This document shows positions 17,319-26,076 of a stretch of DNA of 64,000 bases, in pieces; within the stretch, counting starts at the first letter, position 1; the number at the start of each line of letters is the position of its first letter. Under the pieces are notes generated by a model that saw nothing but the letters and a program-made list of their open reading frames with translations, had not been told where the DNA came from and did no database searches. The translations under genes were made by a program, and so were the position numbers. The stretch comes from Brevibacterium antiquum (GTDB lineage: Bacteria > Actinomycetota > Actinomycetes > Actinomycetales > Brevibacteriaceae): the NCBI RefSeq assembly GCF_016107655.1, contig NZ_JABASX010000003.1, positions 415,203 to 479,202 of the forward strand, written 5' to 3'.

Positions 17319-18609
17319 TCCCTATACCCCCAACGTCGGCAGCGCCGAGCTCGCCATCGATCACTACGATCTCGACCTCGACTACCGGATCGGGCCCAAC
17401 CGCCTCTCCGCACAGGCGAGCCTGACAGGTCGTGTGCTGGAGGAGACGAAGACGATCCTCCTCGACCTCACAGGTCTGCGAGTCACGAAGGCCGCCGTCA
17501 ACGGCAAGAAGGTTCGGTACTCCACGCGGGGCAAGAAGCTGCGCCTGACGACAGATCTCCTGCCGAAGAACCAGCCGGTGCGCATCGACGTCTCCTATGT
17601 CGGAAACCCGCAGCCCGCGATCGGGACCTGGGGTGACGTGGGTTGGGAGGAGCTCGAGGACGGTGTCCTCGTGGCCGGGCAGCCCGTCGGGGCCTCAACC
17701 TGGTTCCCCTGCAACGACCACCCCTCGGACAAGTCGAAGTACCGCATCCGTGTGCTCACGGAAAACGAATATACGGTCGTGTCCAACGGAGAACTCGTCG
17801 ACAAGGTTCGCAAGGCCGGCCGCACGGCATGGACCTACGAGTCACAGACTCCCTTGGCAACCTATCTGGCCACGGTGCAGATCGGCCGCTACCGGCACAC
17901 CCAGATCGACGCCGAGGATGGTGCTGAGCCTTCTCCTGTCTCCCTGGGCCTCTACGCCGGCGAGCATTGGACGGCTGCGTCCACTCGTCTGCAGATCCAG
18001 CACTCCATGATGAACGAGTTCATCGAACGATTTGGTCCCTACCCCTTCGACCGCTACGACGTGGTCGTGACCGACGACGAACTCGAGATCCCCCTTGAGT
18101 CACAGCCTCTGTCCGTGCTCGGCCCCAACCATCTTGGCGAGGAGTGGGAGGCCGAGCGACTCGTCGCCCATGAGATGGCCCATCAATGGTTCGGGAACTC
18201 GCTGACGCCTCGGCGCTGGTCAGACATCTGGCTCAATGAGGGCTTCGCCTGCTATTCGGAGTGGCTGTGGTCGGAGGCATCGGGCCGCAGCAGCGCGCAC
18301 GAGTGTGCGCAGACCTGGCGGGAGGCCCTGGCCGACGAGCCGCAGGACTTCGTACTCAGCGACCCGGGCGGTCCCGATATGTTCGATGACCGTGTGTACA
18401 AGCGCGGTGCACTCTGCTTGCACGCGCTGAGACTCGAGATCGGCGATGAGGACTTCTTCGCTGCGATCTCCGAGTGGACGACGAAGCATCGTCATTCTTC
18501 GGTCGAGACCTCGGATTTCCTCGAGTGCATCTCCGGCGTCGTCGGCCGCGACCTCGCCGAGGTTGTCCGGCCGTGGCTGTTCGAAGAGGAGCTGCCCGAG
18601 CTGGCCTAG
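17311..18609 (+). CDS. Short M1-family zinc metallopeptidase, coupled to the Pls-type synthetase
   Basis: 432 aa from ATG 17311, which overlaps the synthetase stop by 8 bp; the longer upstream frame lies inside the synthetase and lacks a ribosome site. Zinc site HEMAH (287-291) with third ligand Glu310 in LNEGFA, and a candidate proton-donor Tyr363 in VYKRGAL. N-terminal beta-saddle domain ~10-215. The GxMEN exopeptidase motif is replaced by PLESQ (261-265). Length is about half of PepN, so the C-terminal HEAT-like domain is absent. No signal peptide is visible, so it is probably cytosolic. Polylysine-degrading Pld enzymes of producing streptomycetes are Zn aminopeptidases (established, from memory). 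The tight coupling suggests it acts on the polymer or its precursors; that role is inferred. Confidence 0.85.
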   Translation: MLDPYTPNVGSAELAIDHYDLDLDYRIGPNRLSAQASLTGRVLEETKTILLDLTGLRVTKAAVNGKKVRYSTRGKKLRLTTDLLPKNQPVRIDVSYVGNPQPAIGTWGDVGWEELEDGVLVAGQPVGASTWFPCNDHPSDKSKYRIRVLTENEYTVVSNGELVDKVRKAGRTAWTYESQTPLATYLATVQIGRYRHTQIDAEDGAEPSPVSLGLYAGEHWTAASTRLQIQHSMMNEFIERFGPYPFDRYDVVVTDDELEIPLESQPLSVLGPNHLGEEWEAERLVAHEMAHQWFGNSLTPRRWSDIWLNEGFACYSEWLWSEASGRSSAHECAQTWREALADEPQDFVLSDPGGPDMFDDRVYKRGALCLHALRLEIGDEDFFAAISEWTTKHRHSSVETSDFLECISGVVGRDLAEVVRPWLFEEELPELA

Positions 18610-18610
18610 C

Positions 18611-18678
18611 CGGTTCGGTTGGCCGAGTTGGTTCGGTTGGCTGGGCTGGTTCGCCTGGCTGGGCTGGTTCGCCTGGCT
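18611..18678. repeat. Tandem repeats directly after the M1 peptidase stop
   Basis: Two exact 18-bp units TGGCTGGGCTGGTTCGCC (18638-18655 and 18656-18673) plus a partial third, preceded by two copies of GGTTCGGTTGGC. They fill the gap between convergent genes. Confidence 0.85.
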
Positions 18679-18706
18679 CCTGATGTCATTGCTGACCTCG
18701 GCTCAG

Positions 18707-19411
18707 TCACTTGAGCTGGCGGACGAGAATATCGGCGTCTCCATTGCGCCCGACCGTGACGAACCCGCGGTCGTGGTAGAGACGAGCCGCGCCGTTTCCG
18801 TCCTCGACGGACAGACTGACGGCCGGGAAACCACTCATCTTCGCCAAAGTGCACGCCACGTCGAGGAGCATGCCGCCGATTCCCTGGGACTGATGATCGG
18901 GCAGAACAGCCAATGACAGCTCGGGGATGTCCCCGGCCACCCAGCCGTACCCGGTGAAGCGCGAACCCGCCTCGGAGGTGGTGTCGGTCGACTTTTCGAT
19001 CACTGCATCGAACGCGGCCAGACGCAGCCATGCGAGACCGATGATCTCCGGTTCTGAATCCGCAGCACCGGTTTGTCCGTCGGCGGGGTGGTCTTCGCTG
19101 GTCTGCTCGTCGGTGGTCTGCTCGTCGGTGGTCTGCTCGTCGGTGACGTCTCCACCGTTCGGGTCCTTCGCATAGGCGGCCACCGCAATGTCACCCTCGC
19201 GCCCCCAGTCCTTGAAGTAGAAGGCCGCATCGTCACGCTCGAGGAGCTCGTCGACGTCGATCCTCGGCTTGTCCATAGACCAGTTGAAGCACAGATCGAG
19301 GAAAGGGAGGAATGCCTCGTCTGGGGTCTCTGCACCCAACGGACGGATCCGTGACCTGAGTTCGGTCCGGCGGGCCGCCTCGGCGGAATCCTGGTTCTGA
19401 CGTTCGTTCAT
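18707..19411 (-). CDS. GNAT-family N-acetyltransferase
   Basis: 234 aa from ATG 19411, with GAAGGGA upstream. The C-terminal half carries the acetyl-CoA binding motif A (ELSLAVLPDHQSQGIGGMLLD) and motif B (SVEDGNGAARLYHDRGFVTVG), typical of GNAT enzymes acetylating amino groups. Residues ~90-115 are an acidic insert with DEQTT repeated, encoded by three exact 15-bp units at 19100-19144. The gene overlaps the MATE gene by ATGA, so they are co-expressed. The acceptor is unknown. An amino-group acetyltransferase beside a polylysine-type synthetase could be protective, but it is convergent and not in the same operon. Confidence 0.85.
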   Translation of the reverse strand: MNERQNQDSAEAARRTELRSRIRPLGAETPDEAFLPFLDLCFNWSMDKPRIDVDELLERDDAAFYFKDWGREGDIAVAAYAKDPNGGDVTDEQTTDEQTTDEQTSEDHPADGQTGAADSEPEIIGLAWLRLAAFDAVIEKSTDTTSEAGSRFTGYGWVAGDIPELSLAVLPDHQSQGIGGMLLDVACTLAKMSGFPAVSLSVEDGNGAARLYHDRGFVTVGRNGDADILVRQLK

Positions 19412-20724
19412 GAGGTTCCCTTCTCGACCGCACGAGCGATCCAACTGCGATTGCGCACCCGCCATCCCAACGTCAGCGCCCGGAGGCCGACGAAGCCGAT
19501 GCAGAACGCGGCCCACAGGCCCAGAGCACCGGGCCAGTAGAGGACGATCGGAATCAGCAGGATCGCATATCCGCCCACAGCAACCAATTGTGCCAGAGCC
19601 AGATACCTGGCGTCCTCGGCACCCATGAGGACTCCGTCGAGGACGAATACATAGCCGGCGATGGGCATACTCAGGGCCAGCACGGGAAGGAGACTCGTCA
19701 TCAGTGCGACGACTGCCGGGTCCGAAGAGAAGCCCCGCGGGATGATTCCAGCACCTGCTAAGAGGATGAGACCGACGATGACCCCGAAGACGATGCCCCA
19801 CAGACACAGCCTGCGGTTGATCGCGGCCACCGCGTCGACGTTCCGTGCGCCCAGCTGCAGTCCGATCAGGGCCTGACCGGCAATCGCCAGTGAGTCGAGG
19901 GCAAGTGCGAGAGCGAAGAAGATGCTCTGTGCGACTTGGATCGCGGCGAGTTCGGTCGTTCCCATAGCAGTGGCGAGGAAGACGAGGATGATCAGAGCCG
20001 CGCGCAGGGATGCATTGCGCACCAGCAGCCAACCGGAGGTCTTCGCCGAGGAGAGCACCCCGGACCAGTCAGGCCGAAAAGAGGCGTGGAAGCGTCGTGC
20101 CGCCCTGATCGAGATCGCCACATAGACCGAACACATCCCGGCTTGCGCGATGACGGTGCCCAGCGCGGAGCCGGCAACTCCCATATCGAGGCCGTAGATG
20201 AAGAGCGCGTTCAACCCGATGTTGGCGATGCATCCGACCGCAGCCACGATAAGTGGTGTGCGCGTGTCCTGCAGTCCGCGCAGGAGTCCTGTGGCGGCGA
20301 TGACGACGAGCATGAAGGGCAGGCCCCACCAGGAGATGGCGAGATAGGAGTAGGCGCCCTCGCCGATCTCGGCGCCGGGTTCGAAAGCAGCGATCACCGG
20401 CTTGAGCAGAGGCAGCCCGATCGCCAGCAGCAGCACCGAGGTGCACAGAGCAAGCCAGATACCGTCGAAGCCCGCGTTGATGGCACCAGAGCGGTCTCCG
20501 GCACCCATTCGCCTGGCGACCCGCGGGGTGGTGGCATAGGCGAGGAAGATCATCAGTCCGAGGACGGTCTGCAGAATCGTCGACGCGATCGCCAGCGATC
20601 CCAGTGCACCGGCGCCGAGGTGGCCGACCATGGCCGTGTCAGAGAGCAAGAAGATGGGTTCGGCGATCAGCGCTCCGAGGGCCGGAAGTGCCAAACGGAG
20701 AATGTCTTTGTCGATCGCTGCCAC
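19408..20724 (-). CDS. MATE-family efflux transporter (DinF-like)
   Basis: 438-aa multidrug and toxin extrusion protein with about 12 helices in two homologous halves. N-terminal LRLALPALGALIAEPIFLLSDTAMVGHLG is typical of DinF/NorM-type MATE pumps. DinF-like proteins export cationic or oxidative-stress compounds, usually with Na+ or H+ coupling; the substrate here is unknown. Start is GTG at 20724 with only a weak ribosome site, so it may be leaderless. It is co-transcribed with the GNAT gene and faces the pls operon. Confidence 0.85.
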   Translation of the reverse strand: MAAIDKDILRLALPALGALIAEPIFLLSDTAMVGHLGAGALGSLAIASTILQTVLGLMIFLAYATTPRVARRMGAGDRSGAINAGFDGIWLALCTSVLLLAIGLPLLKPVIAAFEPGAEIGEGAYSYLAISWWGLPFMLVVIAATGLLRGLQDTRTPLIVAAVGCIANIGLNALFIYGLDMGVAGSALGTVIAQAGMCSVYVAISIRAARRFHASFRPDWSGVLSSAKTSGWLLVRNASLRAALIILVFLATAMGTTELAAIQVAQSIFFALALALDSLAIAGQALIGLQLGARNVDAVAAINRRLCLWGIVFGVIVGLILLAGAGIIPRGFSSDPAVVALMTSLLPVLALSMPIAGYVFVLDGVLMGAEDARYLALAQLVAVGGYAILLIPIVLYWPGALGLWAAFCIGFVGLRALTLGWRVRNRSWIARAVEKGTS

Positions 20725-21058
20725 GTATCGAGTCTAACGAATCGGTGGCGCAGTCTCTCGCGACGGCGCGCAGACTCTCGGGCCAGTGGCAACCGTTCCA
20801 GCGTCGGTAGCGCAGCTTCTCGTGTCAGTGGCGAATGGGATCATATAACAACAAACAGGACTTTACTCCCGGTACTGGCTGAAGAAACTTCACAATCATA
20901 TGAAAGTGACGTCCCGACGCGCTAGATCTATGCTTCTATCTTTCTATGTTCGTCTATTATTCGAATTTCTATGGCTTTACGTTCTATTATCAGTTATAAT
21001 GAAACTAGGCGCCAAACTATCAGCAGACTCCACATCGCAGTGGAGAGGAGGCGACGCG
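20725..21058. other. 334-bp intergenic region with an AT-rich segment
   Basis: No gene seen. The first ~100 bp repeat GCGCAG/CTCTCG-like words. From ~20836 to 21005 the base composition drops sharply compared with the rest of the window. The hexamer TTCTAT recurs at 20934, 20942, 20967 and 20982, followed by a perfect TATAAT at 20995-21000. It probably holds the promoter of the DUF222-HNH gene and may be of foreign origin. Confidence 0.6.
20995..21000 (+). promoter_or_regulatory. Consensus -10 element for the DUF222-HNH gene
   Basis: Perfect TATAAT, 59 bp before the ATG. No good -35 is visible (TGGCTT at 17-bp spacing). Confidence 0.4.
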
Positions 21059-23635
21059 ATGAAGCACATGGACGACGACGGCTCTCACTACGGCGTGCAC
21101 TCCGACGACTCCAGTGCATCAGCCTTCAGCGGCCGCAGCCTTGATATCGATGAAGATTCACCATTCAGCGACCTGTCGGCCGTCTACGCCTGCAGCGACC
21201 AGGCACAGTTTGCGGCACTGGAGGCAACCAGCAGCATCTTCGTCCGAGAGGTTGCGCATTACCTTAGCCTCGCGGGTCCCGACCTGACGATTCCATACGA
21301 CTTCGCGCCGCTCGCGGAGACCGTCCGCCGACACACCAGCCGCAAACGCCCCCGCAGCCGTTCCGCGAAGAGCACGACGGCGAGCGCCAAATCGGACGAC
21401 AGGGGTGACGCCGGCACCTCGGGTGACGCGGGCACGGCTGGCACTGCTGATACCGCTGGCGGGTCAAGCAGAAAGAAGGACCGTGGAGCGGGGCGAAGGG
21501 TGCGTCGTGAACGGAGGGAAGCCCAAGAACACCCCGAACCGCTTCCCGATTTCCCTGCATACAGACCCACGTCGACGTTCAACGGATGGACGCATCAATA
21601 CGCTTGTGCTGAAGACATCAGCGAATACTCGGCACTGCTCGGCGCAACTACGTCCGGAGCCTATAAGCACATCACCTCTGCGATGACGTTGGTGCACGGG
21701 CTTCCGAAGTTCCACCAGCGTTGCGCCGACGGCGATTTCACCATTGAACATGTTGCCTTCGTGACGCGTCGTTGCCGGGACGTCGCATTCAGATACCTGC
21801 CGAGCATTGATGACTATTTAGCCGACAGGCGTGCGGATATCACAATCGAAACGTTCAAACGCTCTCTCGCACTGAAGATCGCGGCGACTCAACCAGCACA
21901 GGAGACCCTTGAGGAGGTCGCAGTTCGCCGCCGAGTCGATATCAGCACGGGTGATGACGGCACCGCCTACCTCACTCTCACCGGACCGGCCCCAGAGCTC
22001 ACCGCCTGCTATAGAAGAGTCGAAGCATTCGCTCGCTCCGTCTACAAGGGAAACACCTCCGCATTCGGCGACCAGCTGAACCCTGGGGAGTCATTCGAAG
22101 ACGATCGCGGCATCGATGCGCTCATGCTCGACATATTCACTCGAACTCGGCCGCAGCTGAAACTGCGGATCACCAGCAACAACACCACAACTGGCGAGAC
22201 GACGAGTACCGACTTCCCGATCGACGGTCTGTTCGCAGGACCAGACGGTGTCCCCATGTCTCCCGAGGAATCTATGCTCGATTACATCGAGCGGACCTTC
22301 GGCCAGATGGACGACGAGGCTTCAGCACCGGCCGACGCCGGAAACGAAACTCAGGGGCAAACATCGTCCGACTGCTGGCTGAGCGACCCACGGTTCCTCG
22401 AAGCGCTGAAGAGCAGCCGACCAGCACCCGGTGCCCCTTTCTGGCCGACGGGGTTCGATCCTGATACAGAATTCGGTACTGATTCCTCGTCCGAACCTGA
22501 CGGATCAAAGTGCAAAGTCGGCTACGAGGTTCTCCTCGACTTGCCGACCCACGAGTATTGGCTCTCCCACCAGGCGCGGACGACGATCACCGTTCCTATG
22601 CTCACACTCCTCAGCCAGTTCCTGGCTACCTCCGACGACGCAACGACTGCAGCAGAAACCACGGCCGCAGAAGGAACAGAGGCAGCCACGGCGACAGCGT
22701 CGACAATGTCCTCTTCGGTCGACACCGCTGGTGAGCAGCGGACCGATACAGATGTATGCGACCTGGCCGGAATGCTTCCAGACGGCTCTCCCCTTCCACC
22801 CGACATGGCGCGCCGGCTCGCCGGATATGCATCAACATGGACCAGGATCCTCACGGACCCAGCAACCGGCACGCCACTCGATGCAAAGGCAACCAGTTAC
22901 ACGATCCCCAACAGCATTCGACAGTCTCTCGCCGCCCAGTGGATGAACTGCACCATGCCAGGTTGCACTCGTCGTGCCGAGCTGACAGAGGTCGATCACA
23001 TCATTCCCTTTGACCACGACAGTCCACAGAGCGGCGGCCACACTCGATTCGGCAATCTCCACAATCTGTGCAAGCTCCATCACCAAGCCAAGACAGACCG
23101 GAAGTTCTCAGTCAGAATGACAGAACCTGGGCGGATCGAATACATTTTCAGGCACGGAATCACCACCGAAGTCATGCCGCCCGACAATCCGATCAACGTC
23201 GAGCACGCGAGACTCTTCCTCAAATATTTCACCACACCCCCGCCCCAGACGACTGATCCACCACCGGCTACGTCTGCGACAGCTGCACCTCCAACAGCTG
23301 CGTCCTCGACGGGGCCTGCACCTCCGACAGCTGCGTCCTCGACGGGGCCTGCACCTCCGACGGGAGCCGCACGTCCGACGGAACCTGCCCCTGCGACGGA
23401 ACCTGCCCCTGCTGACACAGAGAATCCGCCCAGGAAGAAGAACCGACGCAAGAAATCAGAGACGGCAGAAGAAAAGCCGTCGACCATGCAGTCACAAACT
23501 GCACAGCCGACGGCTGGTCCCGCCGAAGGACTTCAGTCCCCCGGCCGGGCCGAATACATCGACCCCTTCTCCCGCCTACCCGGCCAGAACGCGAAGCAGT
23601 GGTTCTGGGACTCGGGTGAACAGCCACCGTTCTGA
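21059..23635 (+). CDS. DUF222 / HNH endonuclease domain protein (13E12-repeat-like)
   Basis: 858 aa from ATG 21059 with GGAGG 8 bp upstream; an upstream ATG at 20900 would add an AT-coded hydrophobic stretch without a ribosome site. The first ~430 residues contain the DUF222 helical region (ALEATSSIFVREV..., IEHVAFVTRRCRDV). The C-terminal HNH site is CTMPGCTRRAELTEVDHIIPF with HNLCKLHHQAKT and paired Cys residues. A Pro/Ala/Thr tail includes two exact 33-bp repeats (23294-23359) and a Lys/Arg patch. These proteins are abundant, multicopy and variable in actinobacteria. DNA cleavage is inferred from the motif; the biological role is not established. Confidence 0.85.
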   Translation: MKHMDDDGSHYGVHSDDSSASAFSGRSLDIDEDSPFSDLSAVYACSDQAQFAALEATSSIFVREVAHYLSLAGPDLTIPYDFAPLAETVRRHTSRKRPRSRSAKSTTASAKSDDRGDAGTSGDAGTAGTADTAGGSSRKKDRGAGRRVRRERREAQEHPEPLPDFPAYRPTSTFNGWTHQYACAEDISEYSALLGATTSGAYKHITSAMTLVHGLPKFHQRCADGDFTIEHVAFVTRRCRDVAFRYLPSIDDYLADRRADITIETFKRSLALKIAATQPAQETLEEVAVRRRVDISTGDDGTAYLTLTGPAPELTACYRRVEAFARSVYKGNTSAFGDQLNPGESFEDDRGIDALMLDIFTRTRPQLKLRITSNNTTTGETTSTDFPIDGLFAGPDGVPMSPEESMLDYIERTFGQMDDEASAPADAGNETQGQTSSDCWLSDPRFLEALKSSRPAPGAPFWPTGFDPDTEFGTDSSSEPDGSKCKVGYEVLLDLPTHEYWLSHQARTTITVPMLTLLSQFLATSDDATTAAETTAAEGTEAATATASTMSSSVDTAGEQRTDTDVCDLAGMLPDGSPLPPDMARRLAGYASTWTRILTDPATGTPLDAKATSYTIPNSIRQSLAAQWMNCTMPGCTRRAELTEVDHIIPFDHDSPQSGGHTRFGNLHNLCKLHHQAKTDRKFSVRMTEPGRIEYIFRHGITTEVMPPDNPINVEHARLFLKYFTTPPPQTTDPPPATSATAAPPTAASSTGPAPPTAASSTGPAPPTGAARPTEPAPATEPAPADTENPPRKKNRRKKSETAEEKPSTMQSQTAQPTAGPAEGLQSPGRAEYIDPFSRLPGQNAKQWFWDSGEQPPF

Positions 23636-23657
23636 TGGCTCAGCGCGTTGTGTTGAC

Positions 23658-24857
23658 TCAGCAGACCTCGAAGAGCCCCGCAGCACCCTGGCCGCCGCCG
23701 ATGCACATCGTGACGACTACATACTTGACCCCGCGACGACGTCCCTCGATAAGAGCATGGCCGACAAGGCGACCACCGGTCATTCCGTATGGGTGACCGA
23801 CTGAAATGCCTCCACCATCGACGTTGTACTTCTCGGGATCAATCCCCAACCGTTCACGGCAGTAGAGAGCCTGCACCGCAAATGCTTCGTTGAGCTCCCA
23901 CAGTCCGATGTCATCGATTGACAGCCCCTGCGCCTTGAGCAGCTTCGGAATCGCGAAGACGGGTCCGATCCCCATTTCGTCGGGATCACAGCCGGCTACT
24001 GCCATACCTCGATAGATGCCCAGTGGTTCCAAGCCTCGCCGACTCGCCTCGTCGCCCGACATCAGCACTGAAGCAGAAGCGCCGTCGGAAAGCTGTGAGG
24101 CATTGCCCGCAGTGATGCTCGGAACCTTGGACGCATCGCCAGGCTTGAGCACGGGATTCAACCCTGCCAAACTCTCCAATGTCGTCGATGGGCGGTTCCC
24201 CTCGTCACGGTCAAGCGTCACCTGCTGGGTTGACGATTCCTTCGTCTCTTTGTCGACGACGATCTTCGTCGTCGGCAACGGTACGATCTCATCGTCGAAC
24301 CGGCCGGCCTCCTGAGCGGCGGCAGTCCGCTGCTGCGAGGACAGCGAGTATTCGTCCTGCGCTTCACGACTGATGCCATACCGTTCGGCAACCACCTCGG
24401 CGGTGGCGAGCATCGGGTAGTAGATTCCGGGAACATTTTCGACCAGCCATGGGTCCTGCGCCCGGTACATGTTCATCTTGTCGTTCTGCACCAGCGACAC
24501 CGACTCAACGCCGCCGCCGACTGCGATCTCCTGGCCGTCGAAGAGAATCTGCTTCGCTGCCGTCGCAATGCCCATCAGACCGGAGGAGCACTGACGATCG
24601 ATCGTCATTCCGGGGACTGTTGTGGGGAGACCTGCTCGGAGTGCCGCTTGGCGCGCGACGTTGGTGGACTGGCTGCCCTGTTGGAGGGCCGCACCGAGGA
24701 TGACGTCATCGACTTCGCCCCCTTCCAGGCCAGCCCGTGAGACAGCGTGAGAAATGGCGTGGCCAGCAAGTTCCTGGGCCTGAGTGTTATTGAACGCTCC
24801 TTTGTACGCCTTTCCGATCGGAGTTCTGGCGGTGGAGACGATAACTGCTTCGCGCAT
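23658..24857 (-). CDS. Acetyl-CoA C-acyltransferase (thiolase)
   Basis: 399 aa, normal for the thiolase family. Nucleophilic Cys90 in RQCSSG, the catalytic His in [12 protein letters not shown], and the second Cys in CIGGGQGAA near the end are all present, as is NEAFA. It cleaves 3-ketoacyl-CoA, or condenses acetyl-CoA in reverse. It lies downstream of an SDR reductase on the same strand, and together they could act in beta-oxidation or as a PhaA/PhaB-like pair; sequence alone does not decide. Convergent with the HNH gene, with only 22 bp between. Confidence 0.92.
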   Translation of the reverse strand: MREAVIVSTARTPIGKAYKGAFNNTQAQELAGHAISHAVSRAGLEGGEVDDVILGAALQQGSQSTNVARQAALRAGLPTTVPGMTIDRQCSSGLMGIATAAKQILFDGQEIAVGGGVESVSLVQNDKMNMYRAQDPWLVENVPGIYYPMLATAEVVAERYGISREAQDEYSLSSQQRTAAAQEAGRFDDEIVPLPTTKIVVDKETKESSTQQVTLDRDEGNRPSTTLESLAGLNPVLKPGDASKVPSITAGNASQLSDGASASVLMSGDEASRRGLEPLGIYRGMAVAGCDPDEMGIGPVFAIPKLLKAQGLSIDDIGLWELNEAFAVQALYCRERLGIDPEKYNVDGGGISVGHPYGMTGGRLVGHALIEGRRRGVKYVVVTMCIGGGQGAAGLFEVC

Positions 24858-24932
24858 GACGTGCCTTTCTTCAGTGTGGTGCGCCGGACCTGAGTTCGCC
24901 GCGATGATCGTGGAACCAGAATTCGCTGCGGG

Positions 24933-25676
24933 TCAGTCCTTGGGCCCTCCGGCCACATAGATGACCTGCCCGGAGACGAACCCGGCGCCTTCGGAGGCGA
25001 GGAATGAGGCGGTGTGGGCAATGTCTTCGGGTTTTCCCGTGCGCGCCACCGGAATCTGGCCGACTCCCGCTGCGATGAAGTCCTCATAGTTCACGCCCAT
25101 CCGCTCAGCGGTGGCTTTGGTCATATCTGTTTCGATAAGGCCGGGTGCGATCGCGTTTGCCGTGACCCCGAACTTGCCGAGTTCGATCGACCACGTCTTC
25201 GTCATCCCCTGGATCCCCGCCTTGGCAGCGGAGTAGTTCGTCTGCCCACGGTTGCCCTGCGCCGATGTCGACGACATCGACACGATGCGCCCGAACTTCG
25301 CTTCCACCATGTATGACTGAACGGCCTTGGTCATCAGAAATGCCCCGCCGAGGTGAACGGAGAGGACTTTTTGGAATTCCTCATGAGTCATCTTGAACAG
25401 CAGGTTGTCCCGGAGAATGCCGGCATTGTTGACGAGGACAGTCGGAGCACCGAGAGTCTCCGCGACAGTCTTCACAGCGGACTCCACGGAGGCTTCGTCA
25501 GAGACATCGGTGTCGACTCCCAGCCCCTTCATACCTGCGGATTCGACAGCCTTAACCGAATCCTCGGTGGGGCCCATGTCGAGGATCGCGACGTTCATTC
25601 CATCCGAGGCCAAGCGCTGGGCGATGGCGGCTCCGATGCCGCGGCCGCCACCAGTGACGATTGCTGTCCGAGTCAT
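24933..25676 (-). CDS. Short-chain dehydrogenase/reductase (FabG/PhaB-like 3-ketoacyl reductase)
   Basis: 247 aa from ATG 25676 with GGAGGA upstream; the longer upstream frame is non-conserved. Rossmann motif TGGGRGIGAAIA, NNAGILRD, catalytic Ser in SMSSTSA, and YSAAKAG with the Tyr-Lys pair. The C-terminal FVSGQVIYVAGGPKD is typical of FabG-like reductases that interconvert 3-oxoacyl and 3-hydroxyacyl thioesters. Transcribed toward the thiolase (75 bp gap), suggesting an acyl-CoA operon. Acetoacetyl-CoA reductase or 3-hydroxyacyl-CoA dehydrogenase are the likeliest roles. Confidence 0.88.
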   Translation of the reverse strand: MTRTAIVTGGGRGIGAAIAQRLASDGMNVAILDMGPTEDSVKAVESAGMKGLGVDTDVSDEASVESAVKTVAETLGAPTVLVNNAGILRDNLLFKMTHEEFQKVLSVHLGGAFLMTKAVQSYMVEAKFGRIVSMSSTSAQGNRGQTNYSAAKAGIQGMTKTWSIELGKFGVTANAIAPGLIETDMTKATAERMGVNYEDFIAAGVGQIPVARTGKPEDIAHTASFLASEGAGFVSGQVIYVAGGPKD

Positions 25677-26076
25677 GACGATTTTCCTCCGAGATGATAG
25701 TTCGTAATTGATGACGAAGAGGGTGACTTGGATCTCACCTCTCGCAGTTTCCACCATAGACCACAAAAGTAACTGAACGATTGTTTGCTCAAACTTTGGA
25801 CCGCGATTTTCACCCGACTCTGCCGAATGCCGACGTCAGTGCGAATCGGGTGCAAGCCAGGGACGAACACGTCAGGAACGAACCAGCCGCCCCACAAGAA
25901 TTGAGGACAGATGTCAGGGATTTCGAAAATGCGATTGACATCACATTTGATGATGTATAGGTTCCATTCTAAGCCTCAATCGAATATTCGTTCAGATTGG
26001 CTTCGGGCTTCCGCTCAGGCATCCCGACAACCTTGAGGAGCGCTGTTGCTCCGTCTCACTTTTCAAAGGAGAAAAG
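25677..26076. promoter_or_regulatory. Divergent regulatory region between the SDR-thiolase operon and liv operon
   Basis: 400 bp with no gene. A near-palindrome AACGATTGTT (25776-25785) lies close to the SDR start and resembles TetR-type acyl-CoA regulator sites. A perfect palindrome CGAATATTCG sits at 25981-25990. A candidate liv promoter is TTGACA (25935-25940), 17 bp, TAGGTT (25958-25963). Regulation by a TetR protein is inferred only; no regulator gene is nearby. Confidence 0.45.

Noticed and set aside
20900..21058. Membrane-anchored N-terminal extension of the DUF222-HNH protein
   Set aside because: Its hydrophobic residues arise from the AT-rich DNA, and ATG 20900 has no ribosome site, while ATG 21059 has a strong one.
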